This document shows, piece by piece, positions 50,094 to 57,886 of a stretch of 64,000 nt of DNA. The notes beneath the pieces are model-generated. The model did no database searches. It saw only the letters and a list, made by a program, of their open reading frames with translations, and was not told the DNA's origin. The DNA comes from Lacrimispora xylanisolvens. GTDB taxonomy: Bacteria; Bacillota; Clostridia; Lachnospirales; Lachnospiraceae. The stretch's first letter is position 1. Each line of letters opens with the position of its first letter. The stretch spans positions 1,240,001-1,304,000 of the forward strand of contig CP070896.1 of the NCBI GenBank assembly GCA_017084465.1, read 5' to 3'. A program made the position numbers and the translations under genes.

Positions 50094-50400
50094 GGGGTAA
50101 GTTTTTTACTCCCCACGGTCTTATTGTTGGCGGTTCCAGGATCTTAACACCAAGGGTTGTTAATCTTTCATACTGAAAATCCAAGTCATCTACCGTAAAC
50201 GCTATACATATATTTTGAGCATTCATCTCTCGCTCCACTCCGTCATTATAAACACTCAAGGATGTTTCCTTTAAGATGATAAACTGATGAATATTGTCAT
50301 TACTTCCATTATCAATATCAAATATAGACTTATAGAAATTTGCTAATCGAACAACATCTTTTGTGAACAAACATACTTCTCCCACTTTCACTGATTTCAC
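50047..50400 (-). CDS. VOC-family (glyoxalase-like) protein, altered C-terminus
   Basis: 117 residues. Typical VOC start (VGEVCLFTKDVVRLANFYKSIF) and the block VDDLDFQYERLTTLGVKILEPPTIRPWGVKN. At that point relatives continue with a FLDPDGN-type strand containing a metal ligand. Here the reading runs into sRNA copy A and ends after ~17 unrelated residues. The gene is probably inactive or altered. It lies between sRNA copies A and B. Confidence 0.75.
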   Translation of the reverse strand: MKSVKVGEVCLFTKDVVRLANFYKSIFDIDNGSNDNIHQFIILKETSLSVYNDGVEREMNAQNICIAFTVDDLDFQYERLTTLGVKILEPPTIRPWGVKNLPQKREEPTRWGILSAV

Positions 50401-50442
50401 CTCATTTTCTTTTTACTATATTCTGCCACTTCGATGTAACTT

Positions 50443-50582
50443 TTCACAATCTCTTCACAAATCTATCAATTTCCCGTCACATTTTTTCGCTATATTAATA
50501 ATTGTAAAGAGGTCAATAACCTTTTAAATAAAACTTTTTTTCATACAGCCGACAGGATCCCCCATCTTGTCGGCTTCCTCCA
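50443..50582 (+). ncRNA. Candidate regulated small RNA, copy B
   Basis: Hexamers TTCACA (50443), TTCACA (50454), ATCAAT (50465), GTCACA (50476), again 11 bp apart. TATATT at 50491 (15 bp after the fourth), the same hairpin at 50548-50574, then TTCCTCC. Nearly identical to copy A from -10 to hairpin. There is no U-run after the hairpin, so 3' end formation may depend on the CU-rich tail. Confidence 0.6.
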
Positions 50583-50761
50583 ACTCTAAGGGCGTAATTT
50601 TAAGTATAATTTTATCTTATTTTTTTTCAAAATAAAAGACTTTGGTACAACTCTTATAAAAAATAAATAAAATTTAAATATTGCTAATAATTGATATTTT
50701 TATTGTAGTTATATATACTTATATAATAATTAACATTTTAATCAATTTAAGGGGAAAAGTT

Positions 50762-51235
50762 ATGCACAATCATGCACCTTTAGGCTATGTCTGCCCTTTT
50801 TGCCTAATTGCTAAGGGAATTGAAAACGAAAATATAAGTACAAAACAGAACGATATTATATTTAAAGATGATTATGTTACTGCATTTATATCATCTTGCT
50901 GGTGGAAAAATAATAAGGGTCACGTTATTATAATACCTAATAAACATATCGAGAACATATATGATTTACCATCTGAAATTTCTTACCGAATACATGATTT
51001 GGAAAAAGATATCGCAATAGCTTTAAAGGAAACTTACAGATGTGACGGAGTGTCTTCCAGACAGCATAATGAACCTTGTGGTAATCAAGATGTCTGGCAT
51101 TATCATCTCCATGTATTTCCAAGATATAAAAATGATAATCTGTATAAATCAGAAAGAGAAAACACCAAGCCAGAAGAACGTTTAGGATATGCAATAAAAT
51201 TGAAGGATTATTTTAACAAGATGAAGCGTAATTAA
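50762..51235 (+). CDS. HIT-family hydrolase
   Basis: 157 residues from ATG 50762 (AAGGGGAAAAGTT upstream; the longer frame adds an unlikely hydrophobic leader). Histidine triad WHYHLHVFPR, N-terminal CPFC-type pair (CPFCLIAKG) and KGHVIIIPNKH. Hydrolyses nucleoside phosphoramidates or dinucleotides in the family. Substrate unspecified. Confidence 0.92.
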   Translation: MHNHAPLGYVCPFCLIAKGIENENISTKQNDIIFKDDYVTAFISSCWWKNNKGHVIIIPNKHIENIYDLPSEISYRIHDLEKDIAIALKETYRCDGVSSRQHNEPCGNQDVWHYHLHVFPRYKNDNLYKSERENTKPEERLGYAIKLKDYFNKMKRN

Positions 51236-51237
51236 TT

Positions 51238-51271
51238 AGGACGTTGATTCACAAAAACAAACCAACGTCCT
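51238..51271. terminator. Bidirectional terminator between convergent genes
   Basis: AGGACGTTG...CAACGTCCT stem with an A-rich loop, between the HIT gene and the membrane-protein gene. Confidence 0.75.
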
Positions 51272-51298
51272 GCTTTAATTATATTACGCTTCACTTCA

Positions 51299-51781
51299 TC
51301 ATTTTTTATTCGAATCTGATTCACTCTCTGCTTCAAGTTTTTGTACCCTTTTTTTATAAATAAATACAGAAAGCATTAATGCACCAAGGGTTAATATAAA
51401 TACCTGCGCGAATATAAATCCCCCTGTGGCAACTGCACCTGCTAATTTACCATATTTATAATAAGATGTTGCAGAGAAAAGAATTCCACACAATACACCG
51501 GAGATCAGACTGAGTATGACGTTTGTTTTAAAATTTGGTTTCAGTCTCCTGTCCCATATACCATTGATCATGCATGCTATAGGCAGGTAAATGGAAGCAA
51601 GCATAAATACCACCCATTCACCTGCAATATTACGGAATAAGTTTTCCGAATCTGTAGACAAGGTTACCTGTAGCAAAATTGCAGCTAACAGTCCCCAATA
51701 TACAATCCAGAATCCGTAGTGTTCGATCTTTAATAACTTTTGCTCCTGCATTTCATCCAGATTATTCTTTTTTCTATTCAT
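51299..51781 (-). CDS. DUF6773-like membrane protein
   Basis: 160 residues from ATG 51781. Four hydrophobic segments (roughly residues 23-42, 57-76, 92-112, 125-145) and charged ends. The MNRKKNNLDEMQEQKLLKIEHYGFW start is typical of this clostridial membrane family, which is regularly paired with a small XRE regulator as here (8-base overlap). Function unknown. Confidence 0.75.
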   Translation of the reverse strand: MNRKKNNLDEMQEQKLLKIEHYGFWIVYWGLLAAILLQVTLSTDSENLFRNIAGEWVVFMLASIYLPIACMINGIWDRRLKPNFKTNVILSLISGVLCGILFSATSYYKYGKLAGAVATGGFIFAQVFILTLGALMLSVFIYKKRVQKLEAESESDSNKK

Positions 51782-51983
51782 TATTATCCTCCTCCCAAAA
51801 TAAATCATCAAGACTTTTTCCTAATACCCGGCAAATAGCCCGGCATAATTTTATCGTTGGATTGTATTCACCCTGCTCTATGGCATTCATGGTCTGCCGT
51901 GAAATTCCCACTTTCTCAGCCAGCTCTTTTTGTGTCAGATCCAGTTGGGCACGGGCAACTTTGATTGGTATATTTCGACCCAC
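51774..51983 (-). CDS. Small XRE-type regulator (YozG-like)
   Basis: 69 residues. GTG 51983 is chosen because GGAGGTGATTGCA lies immediately upstream; the upstream GTG 51998 would include the ribosome site. HTH: RAQLDLTQKELAEKVGISRQTMNAIEQGEYNPTI...CRVLGKSLDDLFW. It likely represses its own operon with the membrane protein. Confidence 0.92.
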   Translation of the reverse strand: MGRNIPIKVARAQLDLTQKELAEKVGISRQTMNAIEQGEYNPTIKLCRAICRVLGKSLDDLFWEEDNNE

Positions 51984-52004
51984 TGCAATCACCTCCACAT
52001 GACT

Positions 52005-52033
52005 ATATTACTATATGATATACTAAATGTCAA
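52005..52033 (-). promoter_or_regulatory. Sigma-A promoter of the XRE/membrane-protein operon
   Basis: On the minus strand TTGACA (52028-52033), 17 bp, TAATAT (52005-52010). An ATGTC...GACAT inverted pair overlaps the -35, a possible operator for the XRE protein. Confidence 0.75.
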
Positions 52034-52103
52034 GTATATGCGACATATGATATTCTATATTAGACATAACAGTTCAGTATAATAGTCAATTGTTCTGGTT
52101 ACT

Positions 52104-52143
52104 TATGGCTGTATATGGCTGCATATGGCTAAGTATGGCTGCA
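52104..52143. repeat. 10-bp tandem repeat, four units
   Basis: TATGGCT followed by GTA, GCA, AAG and GCA: four units of exactly 10 bp, about one helical turn each. No gene overlaps it. Confidence 0.85.
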
Positions 52144-52210
52144 ACTCCAATGCAAGATACCTATGACCATAACCTAATTGGGTATGATGATACCAATCTA
52201 GTAAAGTCAT

Positions 52211-52363
52211 TTAATTATTACCATATTTAAATATATCAACAATAACATATATAGTAAGTGGAATTAAAATAAGCAATGAAATAACTGTTTTTATAGGTTG
52301 GGGTAATATGAGACCCAGGATTGATAAAGTGGCAAGTAATACTAAAATTACAGTTTTCTTCAT
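52211..52363 (-). CDS. Small hydrophobic membrane peptide (50 aa)
   Basis: ATG 52363 after GGAGGAAATGTGA. 50 residues with two hydrophobic stretches (VILVLLATLSILGLIL and VISLLILIPLTIYVIV) joined by PQPIK and ending DIFKYGNN. A two-pass membrane peptide. No homologue recognised. Lies between the XRE operon and sRNA copy C. Confidence 0.6.
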   Translation of the reverse strand: MKKTVILVLLATLSILGLILPQPIKTVISLLILIPLTIYVIVDIFKYGNN

Positions 52364-52467
52364 TCACATTTCCTCCAATAAAATTAATTTACAGGTAACA
52401 TGATACTCTTCACAAACAGAATAACATTGTATTTATAAACTATCAATCATTTCCTGTTAACTCTTCT

Positions 52468-52600
52468 CTCACAAAATCTTCACATATTCCACAACTTTTC
52501 TACATAACCATAGAGTATATTAATAATTGTTACAGGTAATATCCTTTACATTTATATAAGCCGGTAAGATCCTCTGATCTTACCGGCTCCTTCCTTTCGT
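52468..52600 (+). ncRNA. Candidate regulated small RNA, copy C
   Basis: Hexamers CTCACA (52468), TTCACA (52479), CACAAC (52490), TACATA (52501) at 11-bp steps. TATATT at 52516 (15 bp after the fourth), hairpin GCCGGTAAGATC/GATCTTACCGGC (52560-52587), then TCCTTCCTTT. Relative to copies A and B the stem differs at three pairs, and each change keeps pairing (A-U to G-C, C-G to U-A, G-U to A-U), which supports a functional RNA stem. Confidence 0.6.
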
Positions 52601-52720
52601 CTGGGCAATTTATGTCTGAACAAACGCTTCTATTCGCACATTAATGTTTAATTACTTACTTATTAACCAAACAGCAACATGAAAAAATTGAAACTAAGTA
52701 ATTCAAAAATGGATTAAAGA

Positions 52721-52753
52721 AAGCGCCGACTCACACAACGTGAATTGGCGCTT
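52721..52753 (-). terminator. Terminator of the cell-wall-binding protein gene
   Basis: AAGCGCC...GGCGCTT stem with inner TCA/TGA. Similar in sequence to the terminator at 56216-56259. Confidence 0.75.
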
Positions 52754-52795
52754 AATATAGTTAGTAAATCGGTCAAAAGCAGCTAAAGCTATCTT

Positions 52796-53281
52796 TTATT
52801 TTTTCATAATTCCATATGCATTAAAATTATAAGTTACCCCATCTATCCGGCGTTCTCCCGTTACCATGACTCCTGTATTATCAGTATAGTACCAGTTGCT
52901 TCGTACTTGAATCCAACCTGTTTTCATATATCCGTTTTCATCAAAATAATAGCGTTTTCCGTCAATTTTAACCCAACCATTTTTATAATAATTCCCATTT
53001 TCCAACTCATACCATTTTCCACTATCATTACTCTTCCAGCTTCCTGGTTTTGCTTTTACATAAATATCTTCATAGTAAGAATCCGTATTCTCATCATATT
53101 CTATAGATGGCTGATTAGATAAATAATTTCGTTCTGCCAGATCTGCATCCATATTTTGTATGTCTTCTTCTGTCAAAGGTCCAATTTGAGTTTCTGGATT
53201 ATAGCGATTTGCAAATGATGTTATGGTAATACTAGTTGATAGTATTGCTGTCATATATATTATTCTTTTTATTTGTTTCAT
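52796..53281 (-). CDS. Secreted protein with choline-binding-type repeats
   Basis: 161 residues from ATG 53281. Signal peptide (MKQIKRIIYMTAILSTSITITSFA), a ~55-residue acidic linker, then three to four ~20-residue cell-wall-binding repeats (GSWKSNDSGKWYELENGNYYKNGWVKI, GKRYYFDENGYMKTGWIQV, SNWYYTDNTGVMVTGERRI, GVTYNFNAYGIM). Such repeats bind choline or related teichoic-acid groups. No catalytic domain. Confidence 0.85.
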   Translation of the reverse strand: MKQIKRIIYMTAILSTSITITSFANRYNPETQIGPLTEEDIQNMDADLAERNYLSNQPSIEYDENTDSYYEDIYVKAKPGSWKSNDSGKWYELENGNYYKNGWVKIDGKRYYFDENGYMKTGWIQVRSNWYYTDNTGVMVTGERRIDGVTYNFNAYGIMKK

Positions 53282-53491
53282 ACAATGCCCCTCCATGTGT
53301 TTTTATTATTAATAATCTCCATATTTTTCCAGAATACCATAAGATTTGACAAAAGAAAAGTCCCTTTTCTGGCAGTTAATAAATATATCTTATACCGGGA
53401 TAATGTAATAATGTCATTCTTTTTGCTAACGTTTCTATTTATACAACAAAAAAACTACCCAACAGATAGTTAATAGTTTTTCTGAATACTT

Positions 53492-53830
53492 TTAATTTTC
53501 TTGTTTTTCTCGCCTTAAAATTTCCTTTGGTGGCTCTATTTCATTTGCTATTGTATGCTCAGTAAGTTCTGAAAGCATAATAAGCTTTTTATTTACAATC
53601 GGTCGCATGCAATTGGGTAAGTGTTCCTGGTGTGCTCTGTGAATAGCTACACATTCTTTACAATTTCCATGATATCTGCAAGCCTTTTGGCATGAGCAAT
53701 GATCCTTATCTTTGTATTCTTCCCGGAATTGTGCCGCAAATTCTTCCTGAAGCTTTAAGCCTTCTTTCCTGTTTCCTTGATGAAAAGCTTTCATTGCTTC
53801 TTTCTCTTTATTATTTTCATCAATAATCAT
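53492..53830 (-). CDS. Cys/His-rich conserved hypothetical
   Basis: 112 residues. A charged helical N-terminus, then a cluster C-x-C-x3-C-x3-H-x2-C-x2-C-x3-H-x7-LPNC (DHCSCQKACRYHGNCKECV, HLPNCMRP) that must bind metal or form disulfides. I have seen this cluster in clostridial proteins of unknown role. No function assigned. Confidence 0.7.
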   Translation of the reverse strand: MIIDENNKEKEAMKAFHQGNRKEGLKLQEEFAAQFREEYKDKDHCSCQKACRYHGNCKECVAIHRAHQEHLPNCMRPIVNKKLIMLSELTEHTIANEIEPPKEILRREKQEN

Positions 53831-53906
53831 AACAATTCCACCTCAATAAGTCTCTTTAGATTATAATTTTAACCTAAATATTACTAACTATCAATAATAA
53901 GTTTCT

Positions 53907-53921
53907 AACGGGATAAGCCCG
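53907..53921. repeat. 15-bp direct repeat around the IS30 element (left; right copy 55618-55632)
   Basis: AACGGGATAAGCCCG occurs on both sides of the IS30 element, 5 bp outside the left end and 7 bp outside the right end. It is longer than the usual 2-3-bp IS30 duplication and contains a small CGGG/CCCG hairpin. Confidence 0.8.
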
Positions 53922-53926
53922 AAAAT

Positions 53927-55610
53927 TGAAAAAGTAAATTCCACCCCCATTTACTCTGGTAGAGTTTACCTCTGCACAGTTTATATTTACTCTTTCATAC
54001 ATACATGATATCTTTATAACTCCTTCTGACAGCAGTAGAAGGAGATTTTATGAGTAAATATATTCCTGGTAACCAGAAGCACCTCACTCTGAAGGATCGT
54101 GTTTTTATTGAGAACTATTTAAATCAAAATCATACATTTAAAGATATCGCAAAATACCTATGTAAAGATCCGACCACCATCTCTAAGGAGGTCAAGGCCA
54201 GGCGTTCCTCTGACTGGTATCATAAAGGCACCTTTTACAATGCCAAGAACTTCTGCATTCACAGGTTTAGCTGTCGAAAAGTAAATGTCTGCAGAAAGAT
54301 TCTTGCATGCGGTGTCAAATGCACTTCCTGTCCGACCTGTAATCAAACCTGCCGGGATTTTGTGAAGGAACGCTGTTCACGACTGGATAAAGCTCCCCAC
54401 GTTTGCAATGGCTGTGACAAGAAAATCTCTCACTGTACCATTGCTCACAAATACACATACAATGCACGGTTTGCCGACCGCAAATATCGTGAGCTGCTCA
54501 CCAATTCCAGAAATGGTATCTGCATGACAAAGCACGAACTACATCAAAAAGATATGATTGTTACTCCTCTAATTGAGCAGGGGCAGTCTCCCTATCAGAT
54601 CTCCGTAAATCATCCGGAACTGGATATGTCTGTCCGCACAATCTATACCTACATTGACAAGGGTCTGTTCTCCGCCAGAAATGTAGATTTAAAGCGTAAA
54701 CCTAAGTTCAAACCACGTAAATGCCACAAGACACAGATCACAGATCGCTCTGTTTTTGTCAACAGAACCTATCCTGATTTTCAGTCTTTGGACCTTGAAT
54801 ACTTTGCAGAAATGGACACGGTTCATTCTTCCCGTGAATCTAAAAAGACTCTGCTGACGTTCTACTTTACCAAGGAAAAACTTTTTCTTGCATTCCTGAT
54901 GAACCGATGCACCAAAGGCGCCGTAAGGCTTGTATTTGACCATCTTGAGAAACGACTGGGAACCTATGAATTCGTTTCCTTATTCGAATACGTATTAACT
55001 GACCGTGGCTCCGAATTTGGTGATCCTGTAAGTCTGGAGACTGGGATCAATGAAATTCAGCGCTGTAATCTCTACTACTGTGATCCAATGCGTAGCGGTC
55101 AGAAGGGGGGCGTAGAAAATGTCCATACCATGCTTCGCATGGTGCTTCCAAAAGGAACCAGCTTTGAATTTCTAACTCAATGGGACGTGAATCTGATTGT
55201 TAATCATATCAATTCCACACCGCGGGAGAGTCTGGGTGGTGAAACACCATATAATCTGGCTCTAGAATCATTTGGCGAAGACACTTTAAAAGCACTTCAG
55301 CTTAGGCGCATTGTCCCTGACGAGGTCAATCTGACACCTAAGCTGATTCGCTACAACCGTTAACTAACTTACTTAAATCTGCTGTCGGACTGGAAGTAAA
55401 CTTTTCACATTTTTTGAATGTGGCCGGTGGAATTTAGTCTAGCACACGAAACTCCAGTGGCCTGTTTTCTCTGCCCTAAAACATGGATTTTTGTAAGAAG
55501 TTAGCTTAATTATAGCAGAAATCTTAAAATAGTGCGCGAAAACCTCTACCATTTATGACAACTTTTAAAGGGTGGTGGAATTTAGTCCTGCACCGGAATT
55601 TACTTTTTCA
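53927..55610 (+). mobile_element. IS30-family insertion sequence, ~1684 bp
   Basis: Terminal inverted repeats TGAAAAAGTAAATTCC at both ends, with a single intact transposase gene. Sub-terminal repeats GGTGGAATTTAGTC occur twice near the right end (about 55429 and 55574). It appears complete. Confidence 0.88.
54050..55363 (+). CDS. IS30-family transposase
   Basis: 437 residues. An N-terminal HTH (HLTLKDRVFIENYLNQNHTFKDIAKYLCKDPTTISKEVKARR), a Cys-rich zinc-like region (residues ~65-130), and an integrase-type DDE core with acids in EMDTVHSS, YVLTDRGSEF and KGGVENVHTMLR. Ribosome site GAAGGAGATTTT. Full length, likely active. Confidence 0.93.
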   Translation: MSKYIPGNQKHLTLKDRVFIENYLNQNHTFKDIAKYLCKDPTTISKEVKARRSSDWYHKGTFYNAKNFCIHRFSCRKVNVCRKILACGVKCTSCPTCNQTCRDFVKERCSRLDKAPHVCNGCDKKISHCTIAHKYTYNARFADRKYRELLTNSRNGICMTKHELHQKDMIVTPLIEQGQSPYQISVNHPELDMSVRTIYTYIDKGLFSARNVDLKRKPKFKPRKCHKTQITDRSVFVNRTYPDFQSLDLEYFAEMDTVHSSRESKKTLLTFYFTKEKLFLAFLMNRCTKGAVRLVFDHLEKRLGTYEFVSLFEYVLTDRGSEFGDPVSLETGINEIQRCNLYYCDPMRSGQKGGVENVHTMLRMVLPKGTSFEFLTQWDVNLIVNHINSTPRESLGGETPYNLALESFGEDTLKALQLRRIVPDEVNLTPKLIRYNR

Positions 55611-55632
55611 AGTCAGCAACGGGATAAGCCCG

Positions 55633-55821
55633 GGCAGTGATTATCTGTTTTTCTTTAAGCTCCATGCACCTTCTTCCTTGTAGAGGACTTTCTTCGCTTC
55701 GGATCAGGAGGCTCTGTCTTCATTGCAGTTAATGATTTTCTCAATGTATATCTCGTATTTGGCAATAAAAAAACAACCAACTTAATACTGATAATTGGTA
55801 ATATAAAATGTCTTTACCACA
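55633..55821. other. Non-coding stretch after the IS30 element
   Basis: About 190 bp without a good gene. A minus-strand frame (22-40 codons ending SSTRKKVHGA, near 55660-55780) without ribosome site looks like a gene remnant. Confidence 0.35.
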
Positions 55822-56073
55822 TTAATCTTTAACCAATTCTCCGTGTAGTATAACCCGTCCTCCATCTGGACATTTAATATCAAACTGAGTGTCTTTACCT
55901 TCGCCATAATCTAATACAGCACCATTTTGTAGTGCATATATCATAGGATATGCACTATTCCAAAGCTCATGGCATATTGGTGGGCACAAATCTTTAACAT
56001 AAAAACTTTCACCTGCTTTATGATATCCACCGCGACATTTACTTTCCATTATTGTTATTTTAATTTTAAGCAT
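55822..56073 (-). CDS. TIGR04076-family small protein
   Basis: 83 residues. The pattern IMESKCRGGYHKAGESFYV, CPPICHELWNSAYPMIYALQNGA and the ending FDIKCPDGGRVILHGE matches TIGR04076, a family of small Cys-containing proteins of unknown function common in Clostridia. Monocistronic. Confidence 0.8.
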   Translation of the reverse strand: MLKIKITIMESKCRGGYHKAGESFYVKDLCPPICHELWNSAYPMIYALQNGAVLDYGEGKDTQFDIKCPDGGRVILHGELVKD

Positions 56074-56215
56074 GTCTTCTCTCCTGACTTTACTAATAAT
56101 AATTTCATAATAACTAAAAGCCTACTAACTATCAACATTAATTTTTCAATTGCTTTTACAATCTCTTAATAGATCCTTCAATAACAATAGCTGCTACCAA
56201 TCTATAGAATTATAG

Positions 56216-56259
56216 AAAGAAAGCGCCGACCCACGAAAAGTGAATCGGCGCTTTCTTTC
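56216..56259 (-). terminator. Terminator of the cotJ operon
   Basis: GAAAGAAAGCGCCGA...TCGGCGCTTTCTTTC, a near-perfect ~15-bp stem ~25 bp after the cotJC stop on the minus strand. Confidence 0.9.
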
Positions 56260-56283
56260 ATTATGTCTGGGTAATCATTACCC

Positions 56284-56809
56284 CTATTTACATTTTGTTT
56301 TAACATCAAAGCTGGGATTAAATGCATAAAAGTTTTTGCTGTCCAGATTATCCTGGGTGACTCTAAGTGCCTCACCAAATCTCTGGAAATGAACAATTTC
56401 ACGCATCCGTAAGAAACGGATAGGGTCACACACATCAGGATCAGTAATAACACGCAAAATGTTGTCGTAAGTACTCCTTGCTTTTTGTTCTGCTGCCATA
56501 TCTTCTACCAAGTCAGTGATTGGGTCGCCTTTGGACTGGAATTCACATGCATTAAATGGAACTCCACCCGCTGCCTGAGGCCAGATTCCAGTGGTATGGT
56601 CAATATAATATGGACCAAATCCTGATTCTACTACCTGCTCTGGGGTTAGGTTTCTGGTTAGCTGATGAACAATGGTTGCTACAATTTCAAGATGGGCCAG
56701 TTCTTCCGTTCCAATATCTGTCAAAATTGCTTTCCCTTCTTTATACGGCATAGCATAACGCTGGGAAAGATAACGCATGGAAGCGCCCATTTCTCCATCT
56801 GGTCCGCCA
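56284..56809 (-). pseudogene. cotJC: cotJC 3' part (residues ~30-203), separated from its 5' end by a 2.8-kb element
   Basis: CotJC is a spore-coat protein with a Mn-catalase-like ferritin fold. This segment carries its body: GGPDGEMGASMRYLSQRY, IGTEELAHLEIVATIVHQLTRN, SKGDPITDLVEDMAAEQKARSTYDNIL and MREIVHFQRFGEAL, including the catalase-like Glu/His ligands. Upstream of GGP the reading is not CotJC; the open frame there continues to 56910 only by chance through the element. The missing N-terminus is at 59598-59692. Recombination at the 9-bp core would give an in-frame protein of 203 residues. Confidence 0.95.
56801..56809. repeat. Recombination core, left copy (att site)
   Basis: GGTCCGCCA, identical to 59598-59606 in the same orientation. 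On the coding strand it is TGGCGGACC, encoding the Gly-Gly-Pro of CotJC at both breakpoints in the same phase. Confidence 0.9.
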
Positions 56810-56848
56810 AATTCCAAAAACATATAATTAATAACCACTCCCCAAAAA

Positions 56849-56880
56849 AGGAAGAGAAGTGTTTTATCACTCCTCTTCCT
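56849..56880 (-). terminator. Terminator overlapping the end of the 53-aa gene
   Basis: AGGAAGAGAAGTG/CACTCCTCTTCCT stem with A6 on one side and T7 on the other. It would also stop transcription entering the element from one side. Confidence 0.75.
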
Positions 56881-57028
56881 TTTTTTCATACACTTTAATG
56901 CTTTCTTCATGTCTCAAAGTATTGGGACCTAGAAATTTACCAGTCTCCCAGTGATTCTGGAATGTTTCGGGCTTTTTGTTCTCTTCCTTTGCACTGGAAC
57001 TGTAGTTATCTTTATTTTTATTTTTCAT
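56867..57028 (-). CDS. Small charged protein in the cotJC element (53 aa)
   Basis: ATG 57028 after TTTGAGGTGATCAAAC. 53 residues, Lys/Glu/Asn-rich (MKNKNKDNYSSSAKEENKKP, then FQNHWETGKFLGPNTLRHEE). Shares GPNT and overall composition with the 45-aa protein at 39148. Function unknown. Because it has kin elsewhere it may have been captured by the element. Confidence 0.65.
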   Translation of the reverse strand: MKNKNKDNYSSSAKEENKKPETFQNHWETGKFLGPNTLRHEESIKVYEKKEEE

Positions 57029-57170
57029 GTTTGATCACCTCAAAGATAGTATGGTAGAAACGGTCCCGATTATACATATTCGATCTCAGATTCAGCCCGT
57101 TTCTCATTTTTCCGCAATAAACCTGCTGAGCAATCATATAATATAAAAAACTTTCTTTCCTGAGGTTCTC

Positions 57171-57851
57171 ATGCAGACAATCACACAAAAAACGAAGACA
57201 GATGTAATGAAACATAACGATGTTCCTGTCCTTACTTATACGATCAACTATCCTTATTTTACATCAACCTGCCGCACTGCCGCGGCAAACTCCATTAATC
57301 AGTTCTATGAGATTCAGTCCCAGCAGTCGGAAAAATACTGCCGCGAGGTTTTATACCCTCAGGCTGTGGAAGATGCCATGTATGCAAAAGACAATGAGTT
57401 TCCCTTTCACAGCTATGAATTTCTTTCCAATTATGTGATCACATATAATGAGGATTGCTTTACCAGCCTATACACCGACCAATATTCTTATTTGGGCGGG
57501 GCTCACGGAAATACGGTTAGGCAGTCTCAGACGTGGAACTTCCAAACAGGGAAACAGATGCATATAACCGACTTTTTTCTAGACGTAAAAGATGTAAATG
57601 ATATTTTTAAAGTAATTGAAAATGAGATTGTTATCCGCCAGAAAGAAAATCCGGGCACCTACTTTGATGATTATGCAAATCTGATCCGGGGGAATTTTGA
57701 TATGAACGCATTTTACTTAAAGCCATGCGGTGTCGTCATCTACTATCAGCAATATGATATCGCTCCATATGCCTCCGGAATTCCGGAATTTTTCTTTCCC
57801 TTTAAAAACTGCACAGATGATACCGGTTCCCAAACCACATCACAGTCATAG
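57171..57851 (+). CDS. DUF3298-type protein (RsiV-like fold) in the cotJC element
   Basis: 226 residues. DUF4163/DUF3298 pattern: VPVLTYTINYPYF, SYEFLSNYVITYNEDCFTSLYTDQYSYLGGAHGNTVRQSQTWNF, ITDFF, and the C-terminal PCGVVIYYQQYDIAPYASGIPEFFFPF. The fold is the extracytoplasmic ligand-binding domain of RsiV-type anti-sigma factors, but there is no membrane helix or signal here, so it is likely cytoplasmic or misannotated at the start. Its use inside an intervening element is unclear. Confidence 0.8.
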   Translation: MQTITQKTKTDVMKHNDVPVLTYTINYPYFTSTCRTAAANSINQFYEIQSQQSEKYCREVLYPQAVEDAMYAKDNEFPFHSYEFLSNYVITYNEDCFTSLYTDQYSYLGGAHGNTVRQSQTWNFQTGKQMHITDFFLDVKDVNDIFKVIENEIVIRQKENPGTYFDDYANLIRGNFDMNAFYLKPCGVVIYYQQYDIAPYASGIPEFFFPFKNCTDDTGSQTTSQS

Positions 57852-57859
57852 AAAATAGT

Positions 57860-57886
57860 CCGGTCATCACGATAACAGATGACCGG
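57860..57886 (+). terminator. Terminator of the DUF3298 gene
   Basis: CCGGTCATC/GATGACCGG stem followed by CATTTTTTTT. Confidence 0.92.

Noticed and set aside
56284-56910. A 208-residue CotJC starting at 56910
   Set aside because: The first ~33 residues are read from the 53-aa gene and its terminator in another frame. The true CotJC start is at 59692.
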